Counted from the first letter of the stretch, positions 41,207 through 49,456 are shown. The stretch: 64,000 nt of DNA from Treponema sp. UBA4377 (GCA_002391235.1 DGRX01000013.1:61558-125557); one strand, 5' to 3'. The notes: a model not told the origin generated them from the sequence alone. A program made the numbers and translations.

Positions 41207-41797
41207 ATGGGCGTTGACATTTTATATTATGTGGACCATGACTTGCCGACGGATTGCGCGCAAAGTTTTTTGGCTGAATTTAACAAGCGCGCCGGAGCTG
41301 ACGGCAAATGGCGAATTATTGGCGGTTGGGCTGACGGTTCGTTAGAAAAGCAATTTCCAAATCCGGGCGGAGACATACATATTTATAAGACTTGCGGCGA
41401 TTCAGAGATTGAGTTGGAATTTGAAAAAAACACATTGCTGATTCGAAAATTGCCCGGCTGGACGGATAAAGTGGATTTTTGCAGATGGCATACAATGAAC
41501 GATTTCTTTGCTCAGAATGTCGATTATGCCAAGGAATGGAAAGAAAATCTTGTTTCGTTAATCAAAGAAAATCTTGCGCAAGTGTTCCATCCAACAAAAG
41601 TGATTCTTTTAAAGGACAGTTCCAGCTACGAGCATGAAACGTTGGGCGGCGAAAACCTTGAGGAGGAGGGCGGCACGATAGAAGAAGCCCTCGCGCTCAA
41701 TTCAACCTTTGAAGAGCCGTGCGCCGTTTTGAAAAACGACGAGGCCTTTGGCCACTCGAAGGATTTACGCCAGCCGATATACGTTTTTGATTTGTGA
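41207..41797 (+). CDS. Unknown island protein
   Basis: 196 residues: MGVDILYYVDHDLPTDCAQSF ... IIGGWADGSL ... FCRWHTMNDFFAQNVDYAKEW ... QPIYVFDL. No family recognised, no signal peptide or membrane segment; looks like a compact soluble protein. I start it at 41207 because TATAAT lies 7 bases upstream; an in-frame ATG at 41171 falls inside the palindrome. Convergent with the phosphoesterase gene. Confidence 0.65.
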   Translation: MGVDILYYVDHDLPTDCAQSFLAEFNKRAGADGKWRIIGGWADGSLEKQFPNPGGDIHIYKTCGDSEIELEFEKNTLLIRKLPGWTDKVDFCRWHTMNDFFAQNVDYAKEWKENLVSLIKENLAQVFHPTKVILLKDSSSYEHETLGGENLEEEGGTIEEALALNSTFEEPCAVLKNDEAFGHSKDLRQPIYVFDL

Positions 41798-41828
41798 AAG
41801 ATGTCCTTGCCGCCAAGGCCGCAGCTCT

Positions 41829-42779
41829 TCATTCTTCTTTTTCAAAGAACGCCTTGTAAAAGCGCGTGGCGAGCGGTTGGCCAAAGGCGTCGGCAAGTTT
41901 TTGCGTCGCGCTTTCTTGGATCCAATTTAGCTCGCCGCCGACTTGCGACTTTATGTCGTTTATTTTCTTCATCGTCTTTTTGTAGAAGCTGTTGAATTCC
42001 ACCAGCGTCATCGGCTGGATGCCAAGGTTATTTGTGTCGATGATTCCAAAAACTTGATGCCGCTTTGAGTCTGTCGCTACCACGATATTTTCGCGGCCAG
42101 TCTTCATGTCTTTGTCCGTGAGCGCGACAAAATCGCCAAGGCAATATTCTGTGTGGCCAACCACTTGCGTTTGGTAATGCGCGTCGCGCAACAGCGCCTC
42201 TGGCCGGATCCACAGCGGGCCTTGCGTGACTTCGTTTCCGCTTCCGCTAAAATATCCGTGCCAGTCCAAGAGTTCCTCAAACTCGTAGTTGAACGCAGCG
42301 TCTCCCTTTTGGAGCGAAAGCGAGCGCCAGGTCTTGTTCAAAAAGTCAATCGACCATTTGCTTGCGTTCATGTTAAAAAGTTTTAGAATTGTCGCGACCC
42401 AAGTTTTGGAAAAGCCGCCGTGCGAGAACGCCACGCCGTCCGCCTCAAAAGCCAAGTCCAATATGTCGCGCGCGGAAAGCAAAAGACTTTTTATTATGCC
42501 CGCCCTTTCGTTTTGGTGGCCGGAACAGCCAGCGCCGTAAACCGTCGCGCTTAGGTAGCTCCAGTCGTGGTTTCCCAAAAGCGCCTTTCTGCGCTCGGGG
42601 TCCTGGCGGACAAAGGCGCAAATCGCCTCAAAGTTTTCGCCTTGCTCTGGCCACTTGTTTTCCCACGCGTCAAAGTAGTCGCCCATAAAGACAATGCGGT
42701 CGTAGGAATCTTGCGGAAAACTTTTTGCCGCCTCCCACTCGCGCGAGCCGTGAACGTCTGGAACAACTAAAACTTTCAT
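41829..42779 (-). CDS. Calcineurin-like metallophosphoesterase
   Basis: 316 residues: VVPDVHGSREW, MGDYFDAWE, LLGNHDWSY, FSHGGFSK, VVGHTEYC, all metal and phosphate motifs. Resembles ApaH/PrpE-like Ser/Thr phosphatase-type esterases more than the YfcE type. TATAAT at 42786-42791 is 6 bases from the ATG, so leaderless. C-terminal extension of about 90 residues unknown. Confidence 0.85.
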   Translation of the reverse strand: MKVLVVPDVHGSREWEAAKSFPQDSYDRIVFMGDYFDAWENKWPEQGENFEAICAFVRQDPERRKALLGNHDWSYLSATVYGAGCSGHQNERAGIIKSLLLSARDILDLAFEADGVAFSHGGFSKTWVATILKLFNMNASKWSIDFLNKTWRSLSLQKGDAAFNYEFEELLDWHGYFSGSGNEVTQGPLWIRPEALLRDAHYQTQVVGHTEYCLGDFVALTDKDMKTGRENIVVATDSKRHQVFGIIDTNNLGIQPMTLVEFNSFYKKTMKKINDIKSQVGGELNWIQESATQKLADAFGQPLATRFYKAFFEKEE

Positions 42780-42812
42780 GCGGCCATTATAGCACAAAGA
42801 GCAAGATCGCGC

Positions 42813-42831
42813 ATTAAAGCGCAACTTTAAT
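42813..42831. promoter_or_regulatory. Border palindrome / divergent promoter
   Basis: ATTAAAG-CGCAA-CTTTAAT. Minus: TATAAT (42786-42791) for the phosphoesterase. Plus: ATGACA (42830-42835), 17, TATAAT (42853-42858), which would read antisense into the XRE gene. Confidence 0.75.
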
Positions 42832-42862
42832 GACAATTCTGATGAACGAGAATATAATTCAA

Positions 42863-43177
42863 TTATGATTTTAGACGAGCTATGACTGCGGACACGGCTT
42901 TTATGTCATCGTCGCTAAGCGAGTTCAAATCTTTAATAAGCCTTAAGACCGGCTTTTTAGTCTCTCTAGGAACGGAGGATTCAGAGTTTGAAACTAAGTA
43001 TTCAACCGAGACGTTAAGCGCGTTTGCCAACTTTACTGCTTCTGTGGCTCTAGGAACTGTGCCTGCTTTTCTCATGCTAGACACGGTGGTTTCAGAAATG
43101 CCCATTTTGCTGGCAAGCCATCGGTATGTCGTGTTTTGCTCTCTTCGTAATGCTTCGACATTTTTCCAAAAAACCAT
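42863..43177 (-). CDS. XRE-family repressor
   Basis: 104 residues: MVFWKNVEALRREQNTTYRWLASKMGISETTVSSMRKAGTVPRATEAVKLANAL, a phage-type HTH, with a short C-terminal helix region. TATAAT at 43184-43189 lies 6 bases upstream of this ATG, so I prefer it to the ATG five codons earlier. Divergent from the lipoprotein operon; CGTAGTT dyads between them are likely operators. Confidence 0.8.
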   Translation of the reverse strand: MVFWKNVEALRREQNTTYRWLASKMGISETTVSSMRKAGTVPRATEAVKLANALNVSVEYLVSNSESSVPRETKKPVLRLIKDLNSLSDDDIKAVSAVIARLKS

Positions 43178-43204
43178 ACTTTGATTATACAAAGGTGAAA
43201 TGCT

Positions 43205-43280
43205 TATTTCCGTAGTTTTTCTATTGAATAATGCGGTTTTAAGTAGTATATTTGGTAATAACTACGAAAACCCGTAGTTC
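43205..43280. promoter_or_regulatory. Divergent operator region with CGTAGTT dyads
   Basis: AACTACG-AAAACC-CGTAGTT at 43259-43278 plus a single CCGTAGTTTTT at about 43210. Lies between the XRE gene and the lipoprotein operon. Likely repressor sites. Confidence 0.55.
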
Positions 43281-43308
43281 TTATAAATTCAATTTAGGAG
43301 AAGAAAAA

Positions 43309-44157
43309 ATGAAAAGAATTTTTTCTGTTAGACTTGCGGTTTTTGCCACAATATCATCGTTGCTTTTAGCGTCTTGCTCTTCAACAAAGTCTATTGGGGT
43401 TAACACAAAAAAGACAGAGACCAATATAGTTGACTGGTCGAATAGGAATCTTGACGTCGTGGCCAAGCCAGAGTGGCTAAAAAAATTGGTGGTAGGAAAT
43501 TCCGATTTATTTAAAAAAGAATTTGGGGTTGAAAAGGACGCTATAGTAAAATTTGGAATCGCCGGAGCTAAGACACGTGACGCTTCGATTGCCGCTAGCC
43601 GGGTTAATTACAATGCCATGAGGGCGGAAGAGATAAAGAAAAAGGTTGTTTCGGAGGCTGCTGCAACGCTTAACAATGAAGGTTATACAGAGGCGATAGC
43701 CAATGCGGCGTTTGTTGCTAAACTTGACTTGAGCGGGCACCAACTAGTTACACAGTTTTGGCAGAAGATTGAAAGCTATGATAAAAAGAGCGACGAAATT
43801 ACAACAGAATTTATATGCTATTCTGTTTATAAAATTTCAAGAGAAGATTGGACAAAGACATTAAAGGGCTATTTATCTCAAGTAATTCCCGCTCTACCTG
43901 ATTCGCAAGCCCAGGTGAAAATGGCCCAGACAATCAAGTCTTTGTATGAAGACACTGCAAAAGAAAAAGAGATGAGCCAGCAGGCGGCTTTGGCTCAGTT
44001 CAGGGCTCAGGAAGAAGAAGCTCGCGTAAAGCAAGCCGAGGCTGCCGCGCAAGTTGCCAAGAACAATTCTGTGGCGGCTGTGGAGCAGGCGAAACGAGCG
44101 TCAAACAATGTTGATTGGGCGAGCACTCTATCGAAGGCTGCTGAAAACTTGTATTAA
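43309..44157 (+). CDS. LPP20-like lipoprotein
   Basis: 282 residues. Signal and lipobox SLLLASC, then KPEWLKKLV and a repeat-rich body; C-terminal Ala/Gln/Glu coiled coil (MSQQAALAQFRAQEEEARVKQ). Resembles LPP20/FlgP-type envelope lipoproteins. First gene of a three-gene plus-strand operon; TAGGAGAAG upstream. Confidence 0.6.
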   Translation: MKRIFSVRLAVFATISSLLLASCSSTKSIGVNTKKTETNIVDWSNRNLDVVAKPEWLKKLVVGNSDLFKKEFGVEKDAIVKFGIAGAKTRDASIAASRVNYNAMRAEEIKKKVVSEAAATLNNEGYTEAIANAAFVAKLDLSGHQLVTQFWQKIESYDKKSDEITTEFICYSVYKISREDWTKTLKGYLSQVIPALPDSQAQVKMAQTIKSLYEDTAKEKEMSQQAALAQFRAQEEEARVKQAEAAAQVAKNNSVAAVEQAKRASNNVDWASTLSKAAENLY

Positions 44158-44163
44158 AATAAT

Positions 44164-45192
44164 ATGGACATGAAAGATTTTAATAAATCGCTTGCGTGCG
44201 TTTTAATTTTCATGTGCGCGTCTGGACTTTGTTTTGGAAAAAGCAAAAAAAAGGATTCCAAGGCAAAGTCCGACGCCCCGCTTTGGCTTACTGACGCGGG
44301 CCGATATTCTGTTTTTCCTGACAGCAGTTTTGTTTCTTCGTTTGCAAACGGGAGCTCCGCCGATGAAGCCAAAGAAAAGGCGTTGGCCGAAATTTCGCAT
44401 GGAATTAAGACAAGCGTTTTGGCTGAAACAAAGCGACGGTATTCTATGGCGCAAGAAGGTTATTCAGCCTCGGAAAGGCTTTCTATAGACGAAAAACAAA
44501 AGATTCAGTCTAAGAATGATCTTTACATGGCTGAATGGACAACGCCTTATTATGATTCGGCAATGGGGATGTACGCTTGTGTCGCTTACATAAACAGAAG
44601 AAAGGCTTTTGAGTATGTTCGGCCTACGCTGGACAAAGCAAAAGAGCTGTTTCCTGACGCGTATCAAAAAGCACTTTTACAAGATGATGACTTTAAGAAA
44701 ATAGTCTGCATTAAGCGGAGCCAAGACTTGTTAAAAGATTTCTATTCCGTTTATGATTTCGCGCGCTTTATACAGCCAAGCGCGGCGGAAGACTATCATG
44801 ACATTGATTTGCTTTGCGGAAAGAGTTTCGCCAAGTTGAGCGAATTGAAGTCAAAGGTTGTAGTCAGTGTTCTCGTCAAAAAAGATGCAAATGTCGAAGC
44901 AAAAGAATGCCTTAAAAAAGTTCTGAATGACGCGGGTTTTTCTGTTTCGGATTTTGATTCCAGCTATGTCGCTTTGTTGGAAACATCCTTTGAGATTGCA
45001 AAGAAAGAAAAGGTTTATTTATCTTATCCGGCTATTTCTGTTGAAGTGCGAAGGGTTGCTGACGGCCAGATTGTCGGTTCATATTCCAATAAGTTGGAAA
45101 AATGCGCCGGCTTTGACTTGAATGGGGCAAAGCAAAAGGCCGAATTCGAAATAAAAAGGGATTTGGAAGAAAATTTTATAAGCAAACTGTAA
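44164..45192 (+). CDS. LPP20/FlgT-N-like exported protein
   Basis: 342 residues. Signal peptide (LACVLIFMCASGLCFG), then PLWLTDAGRYSVFPDSSFVSSFANGSSADEAKEKALAEI, the LPP20/FlgT N-domain pattern (W..., aromatic, then A..A...I). C-terminal part KVVVSVLVKKDANVEAKECLKKVLNDAGFSV resembles the second FlgT-type domain. Ribosome site weak. Ends 9 bases before the CsgG-like gene. Confidence 0.6.
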   Translation: MDMKDFNKSLACVLIFMCASGLCFGKSKKKDSKAKSDAPLWLTDAGRYSVFPDSSFVSSFANGSSADEAKEKALAEISHGIKTSVLAETKRRYSMAQEGYSASERLSIDEKQKIQSKNDLYMAEWTTPYYDSAMGMYACVAYINRRKAFEYVRPTLDKAKELFPDAYQKALLQDDDFKKIVCIKRSQDLLKDFYSVYDFARFIQPSAAEDYHDIDLLCGKSFAKLSELKSKVVVSVLVKKDANVEAKECLKKVLNDAGFSVSDFDSSYVALLETSFEIAKKEKVYLSYPAISVEVRRVADGQIVGSYSNKLEKCAGFDLNGAKQKAEFEIKRDLEENFISKL

Positions 45193-45201
45193 GAGGTTTT
45201 T

Positions 45202-46713
45202 ATGAAAAAGAAGTTTTTGTTTGTCGCTTTGTTGACAGTTATGAGCGCCGCTTTTTTTTGCCAGGTCACTGACTCAAAGAAGGGGTATTTTAAGTTGGCG
45301 TGGGGATCCACGGTTGAGGATGCAAAGAAAGCTGGGTATAAATTGACAAAGCATGAGTTGAGTTCTAAGGCGCGTGAAGACTTGCTCGAACCGGTTGATT
45401 TTTATTTAGTTACCCCCCGAGAGAGTGTAGTAAAAAACCTTTCCTTTTGGTATTACGACGGAAAGCTTTTTGATGTTTTCGAAAAGGTTCAACTGCAAAA
45501 TGTTCAGTCCAAAATCGAAAGCCGCTATGGAAATTTTAAGAAAAATGGAATTTCTAAGCTTAGTAATGGCGTTATGACGGATGTTGTATTAGATAATAAC
45601 GGTAAGATTCTTTCTAGCTCGATTTCCATTGCGCCAAATGGATCTCAACTTGATGTTGCAATGTTCGATTGGAGTGTCGCAAAAAAAGTTTTTAAAAACT
45701 TTAGAGATTCTGCGGCGGATGTTGGCGGCAACGACAGCGAAGGTCTTGTATCAGCTCTTGAAACGCTGGCAAAAAAGCTTGTGAATACAGGCGACGACAA
45801 AGTTTCGACATACGCGATTCTGAAGTTTTCTTCCGATTTTAACAATGTTCAGTATGAGGAATATATTACGGACATTTTAACAGAAGCTATTTTCAATACC
45901 GGTTCTGTAAAAATTATAGAACGCGCTAACCTTGAAAAAATTCTAAAAGAGCAAAAGCTTCAAGCAAGTGGTTTGATAAATGAAAAGACTGCTAAGGCGG
46001 TTGGAATGGTGTCTGGCGCGGATTACGTTTGCTACGGCTCCATAAAAGACATTGGAGCAAAATTCACGATCATTGCCCGCGTTGTTGATGTTGAGACAGG
46101 CGAAATTTGCGCGATGAGCCGTGACACAATCGAAAAGGACGAATATTTGCTTGGTTCATCTGGCGGTTCCTCTCGTTCACCTGAGACTAAATCAAATCGC
46201 GTTTCCGGCAAACCTGACAAAACAGCATGGACGTTAAAAAAATACAGAAGCGAGTTTGATGGATGCACTATTTACACATTTATTTGTCCATGCGCGGATG
46301 GCGCTTTCTTGTTCTTTGGCTATGAAAAGCGAGACAATCCATTGGAGTCTAGAGTTAGGGCTTGCCATGGAAAAATATATTCCGATGGTTATGTTGTAGA
46401 TATAAAGCTTGAAAATGGCGCCTTTGTACATAAAGAGCTTGATTATAACGGTGGAAATTCTTTTCGCTGGTATTTAAAATCAGGAACGGTAAAGGGGGCT
46501 TTCGATGCAGAACGCGTAAATATTTATAAAGAAACAGTAGAAGATGCTAGGGACTTTTACAATTATTACAAAGAAAATGATTCTATTATTTTAAGAGAAA
46601 CCAAAAGGGATTCGATCCATAGTTTCAAAACAGCAGGTTTTATGGCTTTGCTTGAGCAAAACGGGATAACCGACAAAGAGATTATGGACGCCTTGGCAAA
46701 CGAAGAGTTCTAG
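45202..46713 (+). CDS. CsgG/FlgO-like exported protein
   Basis: 503 residues. Signal peptide MKKKFLFVALLTVMSAAFFC, an N-terminal region with KKGYFKLAWGSTVEDAKKAGY, then a CsgG/FlgO-type domain about 205-310 (YAILKFSS, LTEAIFNTGSVKIIERANLEKILKEQKLQ, SGADYVCYGSIK, VVDVETGEI). Ends with an unknown 170-residue domain. With the two genes upstream it recalls FlgO-FlgP-FlgT outer-membrane sets, unexpected in an island. Confidence 0.65.
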   Translation: MKKKFLFVALLTVMSAAFFCQVTDSKKGYFKLAWGSTVEDAKKAGYKLTKHELSSKAREDLLEPVDFYLVTPRESVVKNLSFWYYDGKLFDVFEKVQLQNVQSKIESRYGNFKKNGISKLSNGVMTDVVLDNNGKILSSSISIAPNGSQLDVAMFDWSVAKKVFKNFRDSAADVGGNDSEGLVSALETLAKKLVNTGDDKVSTYAILKFSSDFNNVQYEEYITDILTEAIFNTGSVKIIERANLEKILKEQKLQASGLINEKTAKAVGMVSGADYVCYGSIKDIGAKFTIIARVVDVETGEICAMSRDTIEKDEYLLGSSGGSSRSPETKSNRVSGKPDKTAWTLKKYRSEFDGCTIYTFICPCADGAFLFFGYEKRDNPLESRVRACHGKIYSDGYVVDIKLENGAFVHKELDYNGGNSFRWYLKSGTVKGAFDAERVNIYKETVEDARDFYNYYKENDSIILRETKRDSIHSFKTAGFMALLEQNGITDKEIMDALANEEF

Positions 46714-46723
46714 GTTTTTAAAA

Positions 46724-46762
46724 ACTGGCTTTCCACGAAAATTGGAAAGCCAGTTTTTTTTT
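46724..46762 (+). terminator. Terminator of the lipoprotein operon
   Basis: AACTGGCTTTCC, loop, GGAAAGCCAGTT followed by nine T. Confidence 0.95.
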
Positions 46763-46817
46763 GCAATTGCCCCGACGGTAACTTGTCATAGAAGTAATTT
46801 TTTAATATCTTTATTAT

Positions 46818-47606
46818 ATGAGCGTAAAATTTCTTGTGCCGGAAATTAACAAAAAAAGGTGGGCCGCTGAGTTCAAGAAAAGAATCCGTTCTCGCAAATT
46901 AAAGTCAAAGGACTTGTGCGACATTGGCGCGGAAACAAATTACGAGCAGAAAATTAATAAATATAAAAACGGCGCGATACCCTCAATAGACATCTTTTTG
47001 ACTTTTTGCAGGTTTTTTAATCTTCCGCCGGATTCATTTTTGTTCGCAAAGCCTAAATGGGTGGAATGTGACATCGCCTTTGGGAACATAGGCATTTCAT
47101 TAAATCGATGGCTGGGATGGTTGGGCGATGTTTTCTATATAATTCCATTTAATGAAAATAAAAACGAAGACAAAAAGAGTCGTGGCGGCGTTTCCACTTA
47201 TAAAGTCACTCTCTTTGACAAAGAGCCAAGTCCCTCAAAATTTTCGACTTTTCATCTTTCTGGAACGGAATATGACTTAAAAGAGCGCGTTAAAGATGGA
47301 AAAGTTATTTATCGATTTCCTCATGTGAACAACGAAAGAACCTCTAAAAAAATTTTCTCGCTTTTGAAAAAATACAAGCTTTCAAACAAGCAAATACAAG
47401 CCTTGCTGGGCTTAAGCTGCCAGTCTCTGACAAACAGAAAAAGGGAAATCCAGTCTTGGACAACCCAAGACATTTACAAATTGTCCTGGGTTTTAAATAA
47501 GCCTTTTGAAAGTCTTCTTGTAATTGATTACAGGGAAGAAACCCGCGAAGCGCTTTTTGATCCAATTGTTTTCTTAAGGGAGTGCTTGCGCGATGCCTAT
47601 CACTAA
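46818..47606 (+). CDS. Double helix-turn-helix regulator, paralog 2
   Basis: 262 residues, paralog of 36581-37399: shared KFLVPEI..KRWA..FK..IR, NKYKNGAIPSIDIFLTFCRFF and SNKQIQALLGLSCQSLTNRK with W.T.DIYKLSW.LN. Two XRE-like folds flank a variable middle. Convergent with the XRE gene at 47628, unlike the divergent arrangement of paralog 1. Confidence 0.65.
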   Translation: MSVKFLVPEINKKRWAAEFKKRIRSRKLKSKDLCDIGAETNYEQKINKYKNGAIPSIDIFLTFCRFFNLPPDSFLFAKPKWVECDIAFGNIGISLNRWLGWLGDVFYIIPFNENKNEDKKSRGGVSTYKVTLFDKEPSPSKFSTFHLSGTEYDLKERVKDGKVIYRFPHVNNERTSKKIFSLLKKYKLSNKQIQALLGLSCQSLTNRKREIQSWTTQDIYKLSWVLNKPFESLLVIDYREETREALFDPIVFLRECLRDAYH

Positions 47607-47627
47607 AACTCGCCTTTGTTCTTGAGT

Positions 47628-47894
47628 TCATGCTTCTTCGTATTCAAAATCAACGGTTCCTTTGGCGACAAGATCGTCCATTTTTACGCCAAGGATGGAC
47701 TCCAGAGCCAAAAGGTTGTCCAAAGAAGGCATGTTTTTTCCGGCGAACCAATTGTAAATAGTTTGAACGTAAGGAAAGCCAAGCCTGGCTTGAACTTGTC
47801 TTGGCGTAATTCCTTTTTGTTCCATAACCGTCTTGATCTTTCGTCCTGTTCCCTTCATGTCTGGAACGGCCTTTATATAAGATGATTTAATCAT
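47628..47894 (-). CDS. XRE-family DNA-binding protein
   Basis: 88 residues: GRKIKTVMEQKGITPRQVQARLGFPYVQTIYNWFAGKNMPSLDNLLALESIL, paralog of 36227-36502. AGGAG precedes the ATG. Minus promoter ATGACA (47973) and TATAAT (47951) lies within the divergent region shared with 48078. Confidence 0.85.
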   Translation of the reverse strand: MIKSSYIKAVPDMKGTGRKIKTVMEQKGITPRQVQARLGFPYVQTIYNWFAGKNMPSLDNLLALESILGVKMDDLVAKGTVDFEYEEA

Positions 47895-48003
47895 GGAAAA
47901 CTCCTGTTTAAGCTTATCGTTGCTTTTGCAATTGCATTCACTGTCTACAGATTATAAAGCATCGCTTTAATTTGTCATTAAACTTAAAATTTAAAGTGTT
48001 TGT

Positions 48004-48022
48004 GTTAAAGAACGTCTTTAAT
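48004..48022. promoter_or_regulatory. Border palindrome / plus promoter
   Basis: GTTAAAG-AACGT-CTTTAAT. Plus: ATGACA (48021-48026), 17, TATCCT (48044-48049) for the small XRE gene. A half-site GTCATTAAAC at 47974 serves the divergent XRE gene. Confidence 0.65.
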
Positions 48023-48077
48023 GACAATTCACCGTTTCTGCGTTATCCTACGTTCAGATAGGAGACATGCGTGGTTT

Positions 48078-48311
48078 ATGGAAAGACCTGTGATTGACAT
48101 TCCCGCGACGTCAAAGAGACTCAAAGAAATTCGCGAAAAGCGCGGGCTAAAAATATCAGATGTTCAAAAGTTCTTCAAATTTGAATATCCGCAGGCCGTT
48201 TACGATTGGGAGAACCCCGAGAAAAAGACTCTTCCCAGAATCGAAAACCTTGTCTTCTTGGCAAAGATTTACGGTGTTTCTATGGACGAGCTGATTGTTT
48301 ATGAGCGGTGA
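48078..48311 (+). CDS. Small XRE-family regulator
   Basis: 77 residues: SKRLKEIREKRGLKISDVQKFFKFEYPQAVYDWENPEKKTLPRIENLVFLAKIYGVSMDELI, a minimal HTH_3 protein. AGGAG lies 14 bases upstream of this ATG, a little far. Divergent from 47628. Confidence 0.8.
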   Translation: MERPVIDIPATSKRLKEIREKRGLKISDVQKFFKFEYPQAVYDWENPEKKTLPRIENLVFLAKIYGVSMDELIVYER

Positions 48312-48340
48312 GGAAGTGGAGGGTGGAATTAAATTCTTTT

Positions 48341-48835
48341 TCAAAGTTTCATCGCATATTCCACGCTTGTGTTTAATATGGCCGCGGCCTTGGAAAGCGA
48401 CATAAGCTCTTTGTCCAAGGCTTCGCTTACAGCCGACTCTAGAACGCTTTCAAAGTTGTCCGCAGTGTACGATATTTTTCTGCCCAAGACTTCTTCAAGA
48501 TGCTTAATTTTTCTTTCCCGTATCGCGGGAATGACGGCGCTTTTTTCCGTCACTCTTTCTCCAAGCTCAAAAAATGAGTCCACGTTTATTTTAAAGTATC
48601 TTGCAACGCTTATCAAAAGGATGTCCGTAAACATTTCTTTTCCGGCAAAACACGCCTTGAGCCGTTTCTTGTCGAAGTCTTTTGAGAATTCTTTTCCGGG
48701 AAAACATGCCTTGAGCCATTCTTTGTTGAAGTCGTTTGAGAATTCTTCGGCAAGGTCGTCCGGGGTTATGTCGCGCAGCAGGCATTGTTCGTATAAGCGG
48801 TCTGAAAAAAGTTTTTTGATGTCAGGCAGTTCCAT
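48341..48835 (-). CDS. Unknown protein with internal 17-residue tandem duplication
   Basis: 164 residues starting MELPDIKKLFSDRLYEQC. FS-DF-K-LKACF-GKE occurs twice in a row (residues about 32-65), a DNA duplication of about 50 bases. Without it, DLAEEF...FTDILLISVARYFKINVDSFFEL resembles an XRE HTH, so the insertion may have split the HTH. TATATT at 48846-48851 is 10 bases upstream with GGAAGG between. Confidence 0.6.
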   Translation of the reverse strand: MELPDIKKLFSDRLYEQCLLRDITPDDLAEEFSNDFNKEWLKACFPGKEFSKDFDKKRLKACFAGKEMFTDILLISVARYFKINVDSFFELGERVTEKSAVIPAIRERKIKHLEEVLGRKISYTADNFESVLESAVSEALDKELMSLSKAAAILNTSVEYAMKL

Positions 48836-48872
48836 AGCGCCTTCCAATATAGCGCTAGTCCGCGTTCCGCGC

Positions 48873-48891
48873 ATTAAAGCCGCGCTTTAAT
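48873..48891. promoter_or_regulatory. Border palindrome / minus promoter
   Basis: ATTAAAG-CCGCG-CTTTAAT. Minus -10 TATATT (48846-48851) for the gene at 48341. The stop codon TAA of the gene at 48887 lies in the right arm (GAT-TAA). Confidence 0.75.
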
Positions 48892-49294
48892 CTTGGCGTT
48901 GGCTTTCAAGCCATTTTTTCTTTTCGTCTTGCGCGGCACTAGTTAATTCGGCAAGGACTTTGTCGTATTCGCTTTTGTCAAAATAAAATTTCTGCGGATC
49001 TCTTTCACACCTGTATTCGTCAACCGTCCATTCAACGACATTGTCAGAAACTGGCCTGCATTTGGCGATCAAAGAACTGCATTCCCAAACACCGCAACCG
49101 CAATGAGCCAACACGACCAAGTTTCTCTCTTGCGCCCTTTCGTCAAGAATATCCCAACAATTAGCGGGATTGTAGTCATCGGACTCGATTTTCTTTCCGT
49201 CAATGAAAAAATAGAAGGCCAAGTAATTTCCGCATTGGTCGCCTTGTTTTAAGTTGACTCGTTCGGTGGCAAAGGACAGTTTGCTTATTTTCAT
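48887..49294 (-). CDS. Unknown Cys-containing island protein
   Basis: 135 residues: GDQCGNYLAFYFFIDGKKIE, NLVVLAHCGCGVWECSSLIAKCRPV, WTVDEYRCERDPQKFYFDKSEY. The CGCGxWEC cluster may bind metal. No family name can be supported. GGAGCGAAAA precedes the ATG; the leader holds the hairpin at 49305. Its stop codon is supplied by the palindrome at 48873. Confidence 0.6.
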   Translation of the reverse strand: MKISKLSFATERVNLKQGDQCGNYLAFYFFIDGKKIESDDYNPANCWDILDERAQERNLVVLAHCGCGVWECSSLIAKCRPVSDNVVEWTVDEYRCERDPQKFYFDKSEYDKVLAELTSAAQDEKKKWLESQRQD

Positions 49295-49304
49295 TTTTCG
49301 CTCC

Positions 49305-49378
49305 GCTTGTGCCGAGAACGATAAGCGCGGGTACGCTATATATGCGAGTTATGCGCGCCTTCCGTTCTCGACAGGAAT
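49305..49378 (-). ncRNA. Structured leader hairpin (CTCGCATATATAGCG type)
   Basis: Minus strand: CGAGAACG-GAAG-GCGCGC..loop ACTCGCATATATAGCG..GCGCGC-like-..CGTTCTCG. Same loop motif as the two hairpins at 41000-41122, with different stem sequence, so structure rather than sequence is kept. Confidence 0.6.
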
Positions 49379-49405
49379 AATTATAGCGCGCTTGCGTTTC
49401 TTGTC

Positions 49406-49424
49406 ATTAAAGTATTACTTTATT
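49406..49424. promoter_or_regulatory. Border palindrome / divergent promoter
   Basis: ATTAAAG-TATTA-CTTTATT. Minus: TGACA then TATAAT (49380-49385) for the gene at 48887. Plus: TTGACA (49423-49428), 17, TACACT (49446-49451) for a family 1 small RNA. Confidence 0.8.
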
Positions 49425-49456
49425 GACAACTTCTTCTTTATGGCTTACACTTAAAG

